Positions 53,953 to 64,000 of a DNA stretch of 64,000 nucleotides are shown here, in pieces (positions within the stretch are counted from its first letter, which is position 1; every line of letters starts with the position of its first letter). The stretch spans positions 1-64,000 of the forward strand of contig NZ_JAAAPL010000009.1 in the NCBI RefSeq assembly GCF_011317445.1. Reading direction: 5' to 3'. Below the pieces are notes generated by a model. The model had not been told where the DNA came from. It searched no databases and worked only from the letters and a program-made list of their open reading frames with translations. The stretch comes from Chelativorans multitrophicus. GTDB lineage: Bacteria; Pseudomonadota; Alphaproteobacteria; Rhizobiales; Rhizobiaceae. Made by a program: the position numbers and the translations under genes.

Positions 53953-56013
53953 ATGACACGCTTATTGAATATGACGCGGCGCGGGTTTCTTCGCACTACG
54001 ACCGGGGCAATCCCGGCTGCCGCCATGGGGCAGCTTCTGTCCGTAACCAGCGCCTTCGCGCAGGAGGAGCGACCGGGTCCGTCGCTGATTGGAAAGCTGG
54101 AAGGCCCCAAAGTGGTGCGCGACGAGTCGCGCTTCCCGACGAGTTTTCAGGAGGCACCGCAACTTGCCGAACAAGTATCCAGCGGTGCGCTTCCCGCCGT
54201 GGCCGAGCGGATCGGCGAGGACCCGTTGGTCATTGAGCCGCTGAACGAGATCGGCACCTTTGGCGGCATCCTGCGCCGCGGCTTCACGGGTCCGTCCGAC
54301 GAATGGAACGGCGTTCGCATTGGTGGCCACGATACCGTGCTGGCGATGGACTATGCCAACAATGAGGTGGTGCCGAACGTCGCGCGAGACTGGGAATGGT
54401 CCGACGATCAGCGCGTTCTGACGCTATATCTGCGCCGCGGCATGAAGTGGAGCGACGGCGAACCGCTGACCGCGGACGACTTCATGTTCTGGTACGAAGA
54501 CATGTACCAGAACGAGGATTTGACGCCGTCGCCGCATGCGCATATGGCGATCAACGGCAAGCCGATCACGATGGAGAAGGTGGATGACTTCACCATTCGT
54601 TATGTCTGCCCCGATCCCTATCCGCTGCTACTGAAACTCTTGGCAGGTGCTGGTGTCATGGGGTATGGGCCGGCGCAGTACGGCCGGCGGGCGCAGGGCG
54701 GCTTCGCGCCGAAGCATTATCTGACGCAGTTCCATCCAGCCTATGTCGATCAGGCGGAACTGGACAAGATGGTCGAGGAGGCCGGCTTCGATAACTGGAA
54801 GGGATTGTTCCTGAACAGGATCGATTGGGCAATCAACCTGGACGTCCCGGCGGTCACCGCGTGGATCCCGGAGACGCTGGCCAACACGCCCACCTGGCGA
54901 CTGAAGCGCAACCCCTACAGCATTTACGTCGATACCGAGGGCAACCAGCTGCCCTATATCGACGAGGTCGTGATGTCGCTGGCCGAGAACCTTGAGGTTC
55001 TGAACCTGCGCGCCGTGGCGGGGGAATACGACTACCAATCGCGCCACATTGACATGGGCAAGCTGCCGGTGCTGCTGGAGAACGCCGATCAGGCGGGTTA
55101 TGACGTCAAGCTCGACCCCGGCTCCTATGGTGGGGACTTCATTATCCGACCCAACCTGACCTTCCCCGAAGACAAGGATCCCGAGATCGCCAAGTGGCTG
55201 AAAAGCGTCGAGTTCCGCCGCGCTTTATCCCTGGGCATCGAGCGCGACCAGCTGAACGAGACCTTCTGGCTGGGCGTCGGCGTGCCAGGCTCGCCGATCC
55301 CGGAACCGGAGAACGCCTATTATCCGGGTGACGAGTACAAGACCCGCTGGCACGAATACGACCCCGCCCAGGCGAACCAAATCCTCGACGAGCTCGGCCT
55401 GACCGAGCGTGACAGCGAAGGTTTTCGGATGCGCACCGACGGCAAGGGGCGGCTGCGGCTGGAACTGATGACCATGACCGGCATGTTCCTTCCCTTCACC
55501 CAGATTGCCGAGGTAATTGTCAACCAATGGCGCGACATCGGCATCGACGTCCGGGTGGACGAGGTCGAGCGCGGGTTGGGCTTCAACCGGGTTTCGGGCA
55601 ACGAGCAGCAGCTTTGGGCGTGGTCAAACGATACGACCGAGGCGCTGTTCCTTGCGATTCACGCGCTGCCGGTCTCGACCTCGCCGGCTTCGCAGAACCC
55701 GCTCTTCGGTCTGTGGTATGACAGCAATGGCGAAAAGGGCATCGAGCCGCCGGAGAGGATGCAGGAAGCGATGGCAAAATACCGCAAGGGCGCCGGCGTG
55801 ACCGACGAGGAGCGGGCCAAGCTGGGCAAGGAGATCTGGTCCTATCTGGTGGACGATGTCGTCGCCATCGGCGTTGTCGGGCAGTCGCCCGCGCTGATGG
55901 GAGTCCGCGTGTCGAACAAAAAACTGGGCAACTCGCCGGCGAGGCAGTTCAACTCAACCCTGGTTCGGACCCCCGGCGGGTCAATCCCGGAGACCTTCTT
56001 CTGGAAAAGCTGA
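53953..56013 (+). CDS. ABC transporter substrate-binding protein, family 5, Tat-exported
   Basis: It has 686 residues, larger than the usual 500-550. A twin-arginine signal is clear: TRRGFLR at 8-14, a hydrophobic stretch and AFAQ near 37. The mature part has VARDWEWSDDQRVLTLYLRRGMKWSDGEPLTADDFMFW and FRRALSLGIERDQLNE, standard family-5 blocks. Tat export means folding before export, unusual for this group but known for large rhizobial glycan-binding members. It feeds the permeases at 57.6-59.7 kb. The ligand is unknown. Confidence 0.9.
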   Translation: MTRLLNMTRRGFLRTTTGAIPAAAMGQLLSVTSAFAQEERPGPSLIGKLEGPKVVRDESRFPTSFQEAPQLAEQVSSGALPAVAERIGEDPLVIEPLNEIGTFGGILRRGFTGPSDEWNGVRIGGHDTVLAMDYANNEVVPNVARDWEWSDDQRVLTLYLRRGMKWSDGEPLTADDFMFWYEDMYQNEDLTPSPHAHMAINGKPITMEKVDDFTIRYVCPDPYPLLLKLLAGAGVMGYGPAQYGRRAQGGFAPKHYLTQFHPAYVDQAELDKMVEEAGFDNWKGLFLNRIDWAINLDVPAVTAWIPETLANTPTWRLKRNPYSIYVDTEGNQLPYIDEVVMSLAENLEVLNLRAVAGEYDYQSRHIDMGKLPVLLENADQAGYDVKLDPGSYGGDFIIRPNLTFPEDKDPEIAKWLKSVEFRRALSLGIERDQLNETFWLGVGVPGSPIPEPENAYYPGDEYKTRWHEYDPAQANQILDELGLTERDSEGFRMRTDGKGRLRLELMTMTGMFLPFTQIAEVIVNQWRDIGIDVRVDEVERGLGFNRVSGNEQQLWAWSNDTTEALFLAIHALPVSTSPASQNPLFGLWYDSNGEKGIEPPERMQEAMAKYRKGAGVTDEERAKLGKEIWSYLVDDVVAIGVVGQSPALMGVRVSNKKLGNSPARQFNSTLVRTPGGSIPETFFWKS

Positions 56014-56101
56014 TCCGGGCGCGGACGAGTATCTATCACACACGCTTCGGACCGGGGCGGTATCGCAACGTGACGGCAGATAAAGGAATAGGTGGGACTG
56101 A

Positions 56102-57133
56102 ATGACAAGCAAAACGGCGCCGGTACGGTTTGGAATTATCGGTCTGGGGTTCGGCGCGGGCCGCATCCCAATGATCGAATCCTGCGCGGAGACGGAGCTC
56201 GTCGCCGTCAGCGCCCGGTCCGAGGAAAAGGCCCGCGAGGTGGGTGAGAAGCACGGCGTCGACTGGCACACCGATTACAATGACCTGCTGGCGCGCGACG
56301 ACATCGACGTGGTGGGCCTCTACACCCCTTCGGGCGCGCACCTGGACATCGCGCTGGCCGCGGCAAAGGCGGGCAAGCACATGGTCGCTACCAAGCCGCT
56401 TGAGATCAATCTCAAGCGCGTGGACGAGATCATCGCCGCCTATGACGCGGCGGGGCTGAAGCTCGCCACCGAATACGTGGTGCGCTACCTGCCGGGCAAT
56501 TACGCGCTGCACCAGGCGGTGACTTCAGGCAAGCTGGGCAAGATGATCCTTGGCGAATTCAGCGAGAAGCTCTACCGCCCGCAATGGTACTACGAACTTG
56601 ACGGCGGCTGGCGGTCGAAGTGGGAAGTCTCGGGCGGCGGCACCGTAGTCAACCAGACGATCCACACCCTGGACCAGATGCAGTGGATGTTCGGCAAGGT
56701 TGAAAGCGTGACCGCCTTCATGGGTACCTACATGGCCAACATCGAAAGCGAGGATACCGCGACGGCGATGGTGAAATTCACCAGCGGCGCCATTGGCATA
56801 GTTGTCGGCACCACGACCTTCCGCAACGAGAAGCCGCCGACACGCTATGGCGGCGGCACCATGCGCCGGATCGAGGTGAACGGTGATCTGGGTAGCGCAC
56901 GGATCGAGGACGAGACGATCACGATGATGGCGATAGAGGGTGACCCCGAGTTGCCGCGCGAGGTGCAGCCGCCGGCAGCGAACGTTTTCGAGGACATGGC
57001 CCGCTGGGTGCGCGACGACGCCTACGACTCCCCGACGCTGGTTAAGCCAGCCGAGTCCCGCGCGTCAATGGAGCTGGTGCTGGCGATCTATGAATCCGCG
57101 CGGTCCGGCAAGACCGTCGTGCTGAACAGCTAG
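56102..57133 (+). CDS. Gfo/Idh/MocA-family oxidoreductase
   Basis: It has 343 residues. The NAD(P) Rossmann motif GIIGLGFGAGR starts at residue 10; the usual EKP segment reads ATKPLEINLK near 97, with Thr in place of Glu. The substrate domain has GGGTVVNQTIHTLDQMQWMFG near 180 with the catalytic-type His. Members oxidise or reduce sugar and inositol carbons, often at C3. It is the second gene of this operon and the first of at least four relatives in the cluster. Confidence 0.88.
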   Translation: MTSKTAPVRFGIIGLGFGAGRIPMIESCAETELVAVSARSEEKAREVGEKHGVDWHTDYNDLLARDDIDVVGLYTPSGAHLDIALAAAKAGKHMVATKPLEINLKRVDEIIAAYDAAGLKLATEYVVRYLPGNYALHQAVTSGKLGKMILGEFSEKLYRPQWYYELDGGWRSKWEVSGGGTVVNQTIHTLDQMQWMFGKVESVTAFMGTYMANIESEDTATAMVKFTSGAIGIVVGTTTFRNEKPPTRYGGGTMRRIEVNGDLGSARIEDETITMMAIEGDPELPREVQPPAANVFEDMARWVRDDAYDSPTLVKPAESRASMELVLAIYESARSGKTVVLNS

Positions 57134-57152
57134 CCGGGAAGGAGCATCGCCA

Positions 57153-57548
57153 GTGCTGATGAATTTCGAGCATGTGGGCCTGACTTGCAGCGATATGAAC
57201 AAGACCATCGAGTTCTATTGCGGGCTGCTAGGGCTGAAGGAGGTCCTGCGCAAGCCGACCCATACCGGCGGCGAGGTTGCGTTCCTGGATGCCGGCGGCG
57301 GCATGCTCGAAATCGTTCGGCCTAAGGGCGCGGTGCAGAGCCCGGCGCGCGAGATGCCGCGGAGCGAGGCGGGGATCCGCCACTTTACGCTGACCGTCGA
57401 CGACCTGGACGCCACCTACGAACGGCTCGTCGCCGCCGGGGTCACCTTCACCGAGCCGCCGCGCGACGCCTACAATCCCGAGATACTGAAGCGGGTCGCC
57501 TTCTGCCTCGATCCCGACGGGATTTCGGTCGAACTGACCCAACGCTGA
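57153..57548 (+). CDS. VOC-family (glyoxalase-like) protein
   Basis: It has 131 residues from a GTG at 57153, eight bases after GGAAGGAG. Two beta-alpha-beta-beta-beta halves are visible, with metal ligands at the expected places: His in FEHVGLT, Glu in GGGMLEIVRP, His in IRHFTLTVDD and Glu in GISVELTQ. VOC enzymes include isomerases, epimerases and dioxygenases. Between oxidoreductase and permease genes it could be an isomerase or epimerase of a keto-sugar intermediate; that is only inferred. Confidence 0.85.
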   Translation: MLMNFEHVGLTCSDMNKTIEFYCGLLGLKEVLRKPTHTGGEVAFLDAGGGMLEIVRPKGAVQSPAREMPRSEAGIRHFTLTVDDLDATYERLVAAGVTFTEPPRDAYNPEILKRVAFCLDPDGISVELTQR

Positions 57549-57575
57549 GAGGTGCGCCGGGAGGGCTGAACTGGA

Positions 57576-58564
57576 ATGGTATCTTATCTGGTCCGACGAT
57601 TGTTCATGGCTATCGTCACGATGGTAGCCATCTCGGTCCTGTCCTTCGCGATCATCCAGCTGCCGCCGGGGGACTACATCACGACTTACATCGCCCAGCT
57701 TGCCGCGGATGGCACGTCGCTGTCCGATGCCGAGGTGCTTGCGCTGCGCGAGCAATACGGCTTGGATCAGTCCTTCCTGGTCCAATATCTGCGCTGGATC
57801 GCCAGCGTGCTGCACGGCGATTTCGGCATGTCGATGGAATGGCGCCGTCCGGTTTCCGAGCTGATCGGCGAGCGGCTGTGGCTGACCATGGCGGTCGCGG
57901 TCGCGGCGATCCTGCTGACATGGGCTCTGGCGCTGCCGATCGGCATCTATTCGGCTGTTCGCCGCTATTCGGTCGCCGATTACGCCTTCACGATCGTCGG
58001 CTTCATCGGACTGGCGGTGCCGAACTTCCTGCTGGCGCTTGCGTTGATGTACTTCGGCTACAAGTTCTTCGGCATCAATATCGGCGGCTTGTTCTCGCCG
58101 GCCTATGTTGACGCGCCGTGGTCGCTCGCCCGGGTCTGGGACCTGATCAAGCACCTGCCACTTCCGGCAATCGTTCTGGGAACGGCGGGGACTGCCGAGA
58201 TGATCCGCGTCATGCGCGCCAATCTGCTGGACGAATTGCACCGGCCCTACGTAAAGACCGCGCGCGCCCGCGGGCTGGACGAGCGCAGAGTGATCCTGAA
58301 ATACCCCGTGCGGGTGGCACTGAACCCCTTCGTCAGCATCCTGGCCTACCTGTTCCCCTATATCGTCTCGGGCAGCATCATCGTCTCGCTGGTGCTGGGC
58401 CTGCCGACCGTCGGGCCCCTGCTTCTGCGGGCGCTGCTGGCGCAGGACATGTTCCTGGCAGGTGCCATCGTGCTGCTGCTGGGCATCATGACCGTCATCG
58501 GCACGTTCCTGTCCGACATGCTGCTGCTGTGGATCGACCCGAGAATCCGTCTGGAGGGACGTTC

Positions 58565-58568
<4 letters not shown>
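57576..58568 (+). CDS. ABC transporter permease, DppB/OppB type
   Basis: It has 330 residues. The start VSYLVRRLFMAIVTMVAISVLSF is the typical first helix, and LREQYGLDQSFLVQYLRWIASVLHGDFGMS is a family block near 55-85. The coupling loop is ARARGLDERRVILKYPVRVALNP near 228-250. It ends in an ATGA overlap with the next permease. It belongs to the importer of the 53.9 kb binding protein. Confidence 0.92.
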
Positions 58569-59687
<1,119 letters not shown>

Positions 59688-59695
<8 letters not shown>

Positions 59696-60764
59696 AGAGC
59701 TAACGGTGAAACATTTTGAAATTACGGAAACGGCCCGTGGCCCGAAGCAGATGAATGGCGCACCAGTTCTGTCGGTGCGTGACCTGCGGACCCATTTCTT
59801 CCAGGATGAAGGGGTGACGAAGGCCGTCGACGGCGTCAGCTTCGACGTTTGCCCCGGACAGACCGTGGGGATCGTCGGCGAAAGCGGCTGCGGCAAGAGC
59901 GTCACCTCGCTTTCGATCCTGCGCATCGTTGATCCGCCGGGGCGGATCGTTAGCGGGAAGATCCTGCTGCGCCGCGAGGGGGGCGGCGGCGTCACCGACA
60001 TCGCCGCGCTGCCAGCGAATAGCCGGGCACTGCGAGACATCCGCGGTGGCGAGATCGGCCTGGTGTTTCAGGAGCCGATGTCCTCGCTCAGCCCGGTGCA
60101 CACGATCGGCAGCCAGCTGATGGAGGCGATCCGCTTGCATACCCATCTGCACGAGTCGGCGGTTCGCGAGCGCGCAATAGACATGCTGCGCCAAGTGGGT
60201 ATTCCGCAGCCCGAGCAGCGCATCGACAGCTATGCCGCCCAGCTCAGCGGCGGCCTACGGCAGCGGGCGATGATCGCGATCGCGCTTGCTGGCCAGCCGC
60301 GGCTGCTGATCGCCGACGAGCCGACCACCGCACTCGACGTGACGACGCAGGCGCAGATCCTCGAGCTGCTGCGCTCGATCCAGGAGGAGACCGGCATGGC
60401 AGTCGCATTGATCACCCACGATATCGGGGTGATCGCCGAGATGTGCGACTACGTCATCATCATGTACCTGGGCCGCGTGGTCGAGCAGGGCCCGGTCGAC
60501 CAGATCTTCTTCAGTCCGAAGCACCCCTATACGGAGGCGCTGCTGCGTTCGGTACCCAACGTGCATTCCGAGCCGAAGACGCGGCTGCCGGCGCTGGCCG
60601 GTTCGGTGCCGCACCCGCTGCACCGGCCCGAGGGCTGCCCGTTTCATCCCAGATGCGCGCGCTTCATGCCGGGCACCTGCGAGCGGTCCCAGCCGAGGCT
60701 GACCGAGGTCGGGCCGGATCAGAGGGCTAGTTGTTTCCTCTATCCCGGGGCCGATCATGGTTGA
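59688..60764 (+). CDS. ABC transporter ATP-binding protein, DppD-like
   Basis: It has 358 residues, overlapping the permease by eight bases. Walker A is GESGCGKSV near 64, the signature [15 protein letters not shown] near 187, Walker [13 protein letters not shown], and the carboxy CPFHPRC motif is present. It is a full-length DppD type, in contrast to the short ATPase at 15.8 kb. An ATG at 59751 is an alternative start, but the earlier one is translationally coupled. Confidence 0.92.
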
Positions 60765-61806
60765 TACGATATCCGACCCGTCCGACGACGCGCTGCTCGA
60801 TGTCGAGGGGCTGCGGAAATACTTTCCAATCCATGCTGGACTGAGCCGCCGCGTGGTGGCCAATGTGCGCGCGGTCGAGGATGTCAGCTTCGCCATCCCG
60901 CGCGGCAAGACGCTGTCGCTGGTGGGCGAAAGCGGCTGTGGAAAGTCGACGACCTCGCGCGCGGTGATGCGCGCGCTTGACGTGACCGGCGGCTCGATCC
61001 GGTTCCGCCGCCAGAGCGGTGAAGTGGTCGACATCGCCGGGCTCTCCCGCGCCCAGATGAAGCCGCTGCGAAGCGAGATACAGATGGTTTTCCAGGATCC
61101 GTTCTCGTCGCTCAATCCGCGGATGACCGTAGCCGACATCATCGGCGAGCCGCTGCTGGTCAACGGTATCGATAAGCGTCAAGACCGGGTCGACCGGGTG
61201 GCTGAGCTGATGCGCCGCGTAGGGCTGCCAGCGCAGTTCATGCAGCGCTTCCCGCACGCCTTCTCGGGCGGCCAGCGGCAGCGGATCGGCATCGCCCGGG
61301 CGCTGGCGCTCAATCCCAGCCTGATGGTGCTAGACGAGCCGGTCTCGGCCCTCGACGTCTCGGTTCAGGCGCAGGTGCTAAATCTGCTTCTAGACCTGCA
61401 GGACGAGCTGGCGCTGACCTATCTCTTCGTGGCGCACGACCTGAGCGTGGTGAAGCATATCAGCGATCAGGTCGCGGTGATGTATCTGGGTAGCATCGTC
61501 GAGCTGGCTGACACTTGCGCTCTCTTCGACAGGCCGCTGCATCCCTACACCGAGGCGCTGCTTTCGGCGGTGCCGATACCCAACCCGCGCAAGCGCAGCG
61601 CGCGGGTGCTGTTGAGGGGCGAGGTCGGCAGTCCGATCAAGCCGCCGCCCGGCTGCCCGTTTCACCCGCGCTGCGCCTACGCGCAGGACCGCTGCCGCAC
61701 CGAGGTGCCGCGGCTGGAGCGGACGGCAGAGGGGCGACAGGTGCGCTGCCACCGCGCTCATGAGCTGGACCTTTCGGGTGTGGGCAGTATGGAAAGGCCG
61801 GTGTAA
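60757..61806 (+). CDS. ABC transporter ATP-binding protein, DppF-like
   Basis: It has 349 residues, overlapping the previous gene by eight bases. Walker A is GESGCGKST near 55, the signature FSGGQRQRIGIARAL near 169, Walker B LMVLDEPVSALDVS, and the CPFHPRC cysteine motif near 305. It completes the importer. Its stop shares one base with the next start (TAATG), so expression of the following oxidoreductase is tied to it. Confidence 0.92.
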   Translation: MVDTISDPSDDALLDVEGLRKYFPIHAGLSRRVVANVRAVEDVSFAIPRGKTLSLVGESGCGKSTTSRAVMRALDVTGGSIRFRRQSGEVVDIAGLSRAQMKPLRSEIQMVFQDPFSSLNPRMTVADIIGEPLLVNGIDKRQDRVDRVAELMRRVGLPAQFMQRFPHAFSGGQRQRIGIARALALNPSLMVLDEPVSALDVSVQAQVLNLLLDLQDELALTYLFVAHDLSVVKHISDQVAVMYLGSIVELADTCALFDRPLHPYTEALLSAVPIPNPRKRSARVLLRGEVGSPIKPPPGCPFHPRCAYAQDRCRTEVPRLERTAEGRQVRCHRAHELDLSGVGSMERPV

Positions 61807-62843
61807 TGCAGGATGCCACAAAACTCGGTCTGGGCGTGGTCGGGCTCGGCATGGTCGCGGCGACACATGCGCGGGCGTTGCAGGATCTTTGCGACTTGAT
61901 CGCCGTGCGGGGGGTCTTCGCCCGCGATCCGCGGCGGCGGGCGGACTTCGCCGGGGTGTTCGGCTTTCCGGCGGCGGAAAGCGTTGAGGAACTCATCCGC
62001 CGGGACGACGTAGATGCCATCCTGGTGCTGACCCCGCCCAATGCGCGGATGGAGATCGTCGAGGCTGCTTTTAACGCCGGCAAGCACGTTCTGTTGGAGA
62101 AGCCGATCGAACGCGACAGCGCCGCCGCCGGCCGAATCGTCGAGATGTGCTGCGCCGCCGGCGTCACCCTGGGCGTCACTTTTCAGCACCGTTTCCGCGA
62201 GGCATCGCAAGCGCTGAAGGGGCTGATCGACGGCGGCAGCCTTGGCGCGGTCTGCGCGGTGCGGGTATCGGTTCCCTGGTGGCGCGACCAGTCTTATTAC
62301 GACGTGCCGGGCCGCGGCACCTATGCGCGCGACGGCGGCGGGGTGCTGATCAGCCAAGCGATCCACACGCTGGATCTGATGATCTGGCTGCTGGGCCTTC
62401 CCGAGGCGGTGACGGCGATGGCGGCGACTACCGGCCTGCACCGGATGGAAGCCGAGGATTTTGTCGCTGGGGCGTTGCGTTGGCCCGGCGGCGCCGTCGG
62501 CTCCCTGACCGCCACCACGGCAGCCTTTCCGGGCAGGAACGAGTACATCGTCGTCGATTTCGAACGCGCGTCGGCTTGCTTGGAGGGCGGCGAGCTGGTC
62601 GTCCGGCACCACGACAGCCGCACCGAGATAATCGGGACGGCGGGCGGCTCGGGCGGCGGCGTCGATCCGATGGCATTCACCCATGAATGGCATCGCTCAG
62701 CCATCGAGGACTTCGCCCGCGCCATCGCCGGGGGCAGGGCCCCCGTTGTCTCGGGCGAAAGCGCACTACAGGTCCACCGGCTGATCGACGCGCTTCTCGC
62801 CTCGGCTAGCGAGGGCCGGCAAGTCCTACTGAACCCACATTGA
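61806..62843 (+). CDS. Gfo/Idh/MocA-family oxidoreductase
   Basis: It has 345 residues. Rossmann motif GLGVVGLGMVAATH near the start, classical EKP in LLEKPIERD near 97, and GGGVLISQAIHTLDLMIWLLG near 177-197 with the conserved His. Unlike the first family member it keeps the Glu of EKP. It presumably oxidises or reduces a sugar carbon of the imported compound or of a derivative. It is followed after thirteen bases by another relative. Confidence 0.89.
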   Translation: MQDATKLGLGVVGLGMVAATHARALQDLCDLIAVRGVFARDPRRRADFAGVFGFPAAESVEELIRRDDVDAILVLTPPNARMEIVEAAFNAGKHVLLEKPIERDSAAAGRIVEMCCAAGVTLGVTFQHRFREASQALKGLIDGGSLGAVCAVRVSVPWWRDQSYYDVPGRGTYARDGGGVLISQAIHTLDLMIWLLGLPEAVTAMAATTGLHRMEAEDFVAGALRWPGGAVGSLTATTAAFPGRNEYIVVDFERASACLEGGELVVRHHDSRTEIIGTAGGSGGGVDPMAFTHEWHRSAIEDFARAIAGGRAPVVSGESALQVHRLIDALLASASEGRQVLLNPH

Positions 62844-62856
62844 TACGGGAAAAGAC

Positions 62857-63876
62857 ATGGCGGAACACAGCTTCACCTTCGCGATTATCGGCATCGACCA
62901 CCGGCATATCTACGAGATGACCGGCGGCATGATCGCCGCCGGGGGGCGCTGCAAGGGCTGGTGGAGCGAGGGCGACCCCGAGCCGCTGGCGGGGTTCCAG
63001 AAGCGCTTCCCCGAGCTGGAGCGGGTAACCCACCGGCAGAGCCTAATCGAGGACCCGGAGGTCGACCTGATCCTGACCGCCGCGCGATTTGACCAGCGTG
63101 CCGTCATTGCCATTGAGGCAATGCGGAACGGCAAGGACGTGATGACCGATAAGCCGGGCTGCACTACCGCGGACGACCTGGCCACGCTGCGCCGAACGGC
63201 GGCCGAAACCGGCCGCATCTGGTCAGTCAACTTCTCCGAGCGCTTCCAGGTCGCCGCCGCGCAACAGGCGCTGGACTTAGTTCAGCAGGGCGCAATTGGC
63301 CGGGTGCTGCAGACCGTCGGGCTGGGGCCGCACCGGATGAACGCGCCGCTACGGCCGGACTGGTTCTTCGACAAGGCGGTATATGGTGGCATCCTTTGTG
63401 ACATCGCCTCGCACCAGATCGATCAGTTCTTGGTCTTCACCGGCTCGACCGATGCCGAGATCGTCGCGGCCACCGCCGGCAACATGGCCAATCCCGACTA
63501 CCCGCAGTTCGAGGATTTCGGCGAGGTGCTGCTGCGCAGCGACCGCGGCCACGGCTATATCCGGGTCGACTGGTTCACTCCGGACGGGCTGCCGACCTGG
63601 GGCGACGGGCGGCTGACTATCTTGGGTACCGAGGGTTACATCGAGCTGCGCAAATACGTTGACATCGCAGGCCGTCCCGGCAAGGACCACCTCTTCCTCG
63701 TCAACGGATCGAGCTGCGAGCATATCGACTGCTCCGGCGTGAAACTGCGCTATTTCGACCGTCTCGCGGCGGACCTGCGCGACCGGACCGAGACCGCTAT
63801 GCCGCAGGAGCACGCCTTCAAAGTGACCGAACTGGCGCTCGAGGCGCAGAAGATTGCCCGTCCGGCCGCCGGTTGA
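62857..63876 (+). CDS. Gfo/Idh/MocA-family oxidoreductase, divergent
   Basis: It has 339 residues. The amino end FTFAIIGIDHRHIYEMTGGMIAAG replaces the glycine-rich GxGxxG by GIDHRH. The EKP segment is TDKPGCTT near 98, and YGGILCDIASHQIDQFLVF near 170 has the conserved Asp and His. The changed nucleotide loop is shared with the next gene (GIDHRHALML), marking a distinct subgroup; cofactor use may differ. The substrate is unknown. Confidence 0.86.
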   Translation: MAEHSFTFAIIGIDHRHIYEMTGGMIAAGGRCKGWWSEGDPEPLAGFQKRFPELERVTHRQSLIEDPEVDLILTAARFDQRAVIAIEAMRNGKDVMTDKPGCTTADDLATLRRTAAETGRIWSVNFSERFQVAAAQQALDLVQQGAIGRVLQTVGLGPHRMNAPLRPDWFFDKAVYGGILCDIASHQIDQFLVFTGSTDAEIVAATAGNMANPDYPQFEDFGEVLLRSDRGHGYIRVDWFTPDGLPTWGDGRLTILGTEGYIELRKYVDIAGRPGKDHLFLVNGSSCEHIDCSGVKLRYFDRLAADLRDRTETAMPQEHAFKVTELALEAQKIARPAAG

Positions 63877-63905
63877 CGGCCATTCCTGATAACGAAAGAA
63901 CAGAC

Positions 63906-64000
63906 ATGACAGACGCAGTGAAATTTGCCGTGCTCGGCATCGACCATCGTCATGCCCTGATGCTCACTCAGGGGTTGCTGACCGCCGGCGCGCAGATCGC
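63906..64000 (+). CDS. Gfo/Idh/MocA-family oxidoreductase, partial at window end
   Basis: Only the first 31 residues are in the window: KFAVLGIDHRHALMLTQGL, a Rossmann start with the same GIDHRH loop as the gene before. It is the fourth relative of this family in the operon and continues beyond the window. Confidence 0.75.
   Translation, partial: MTDAVKFAVLGIDHRHALMLTQGLLTAGAQI

Noticed and set aside
58118-58564. Upstream extension of the DppC-type permease
   Set aside because: It is in frame but overlaps the DppB-type gene; the ATGA overlap at 58565 gives the normal start.

Overview
The window looks like accessory, catabolism-rich DNA from an alphaproteobacterium, most likely of the Hyphomicrobiales (Rhizobium/Mesorhizobium-like relatives). 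The base composition is high in GC, and ABC and TTT uptake systems, FCD-type GntR regulators, sugar-acid dehydratases and Gfo/Idh/MocA oxidoreductases recur. The remnants of an alpha-E/transglutaminase pair, IS6 and IS91 elements and a strawberry-notch-like gene are also common in this group. I see no rRNA, tRNA, CRISPR array or replication gene. The taxonomic call is an inference; no marker gene is present.

Layout. (1) 1-2.3 kb: decayed alpha-E and transglutaminase-like genes, cut by an 800 bp IS6 element. (2) 2.3-8.7 kb: an orphan molybdenum hydroxylase large subunit, an intact GntR regulator and an IlvD/EDD dehydratase, surrounded by wrecks of an enolase-superfamily gene, a RraA-type aldolase and a GarR reductase. 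(3) 9.0-21.1 kb, all on +: a GHL6-like putative glycosidase, two D-2-hydroxyacid dehydrogenases, a complete Opp/Dpp-type ABC importer and a beta-mannosidase-like GH2 enzyme. This forms a coherent but unassigned glycoside or hydroxyacid utilisation locus. (4) 21.6-34.7 kb: two divergent units around a perfect palindrome at 30.85 kb. To the left are an AfuABC-like importer, an enolase-superfamily enzyme, an Ldh-family dehydrogenase, an iron-containing alcohol dehydrogenase and a semialdehyde dehydrogenase. To the right are another enolase-superfamily enzyme, hydroxypyruvate isomerase, tartronate semialdehyde reductase and a GntR regulator. (5) 34.7-43.0 kb: an IlvD-DapA-RraA sugar-acid operon whose tripartite tricarboxylate transporter genes have collapsed by deletion, two tandem GntR genes, and a graveyard of IS6, strawberry-notch, integrase and IS91 pieces. 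(6) 43.0-53.0 kb: one long minus-strand operon with a branched-chain-type (Liv) importer, a citryl-CoA-lyase-like protein, MarR, acyl-CoA dehydrogenase, enoyl-CoA hydratase, amidohydrolase and acyl-CoA ligase. Its promoter carries a perfect palindrome filling the -35/-10 spacer. (7) 53.6-64 kb: a group II intron-like remnant, then an operon of a Tat-exported Opp-type binding protein, Gfo/Idh/MocA enzymes, a VOC protein and a full Opp/Dpp importer. It runs off the window in a fourth Gfo/Idh/MocA gene.

Taken together, this is a mosaic of at least five uptake-plus-catabolism modules, each with its own transporter or transporter remains. Several families occur more than once (IlvD/EDD twice, RraA twice, GarR twice, enolase superfamily three times), and one member of most sets is broken. 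No module matches a textbook pathway from end to end. The best candidates for undescribed chemistry are the 9-21 kb glycosidase/hydroxyacid locus, the 43-53 kb CoA operon and the 54-64 kb oxidoreductase cluster.
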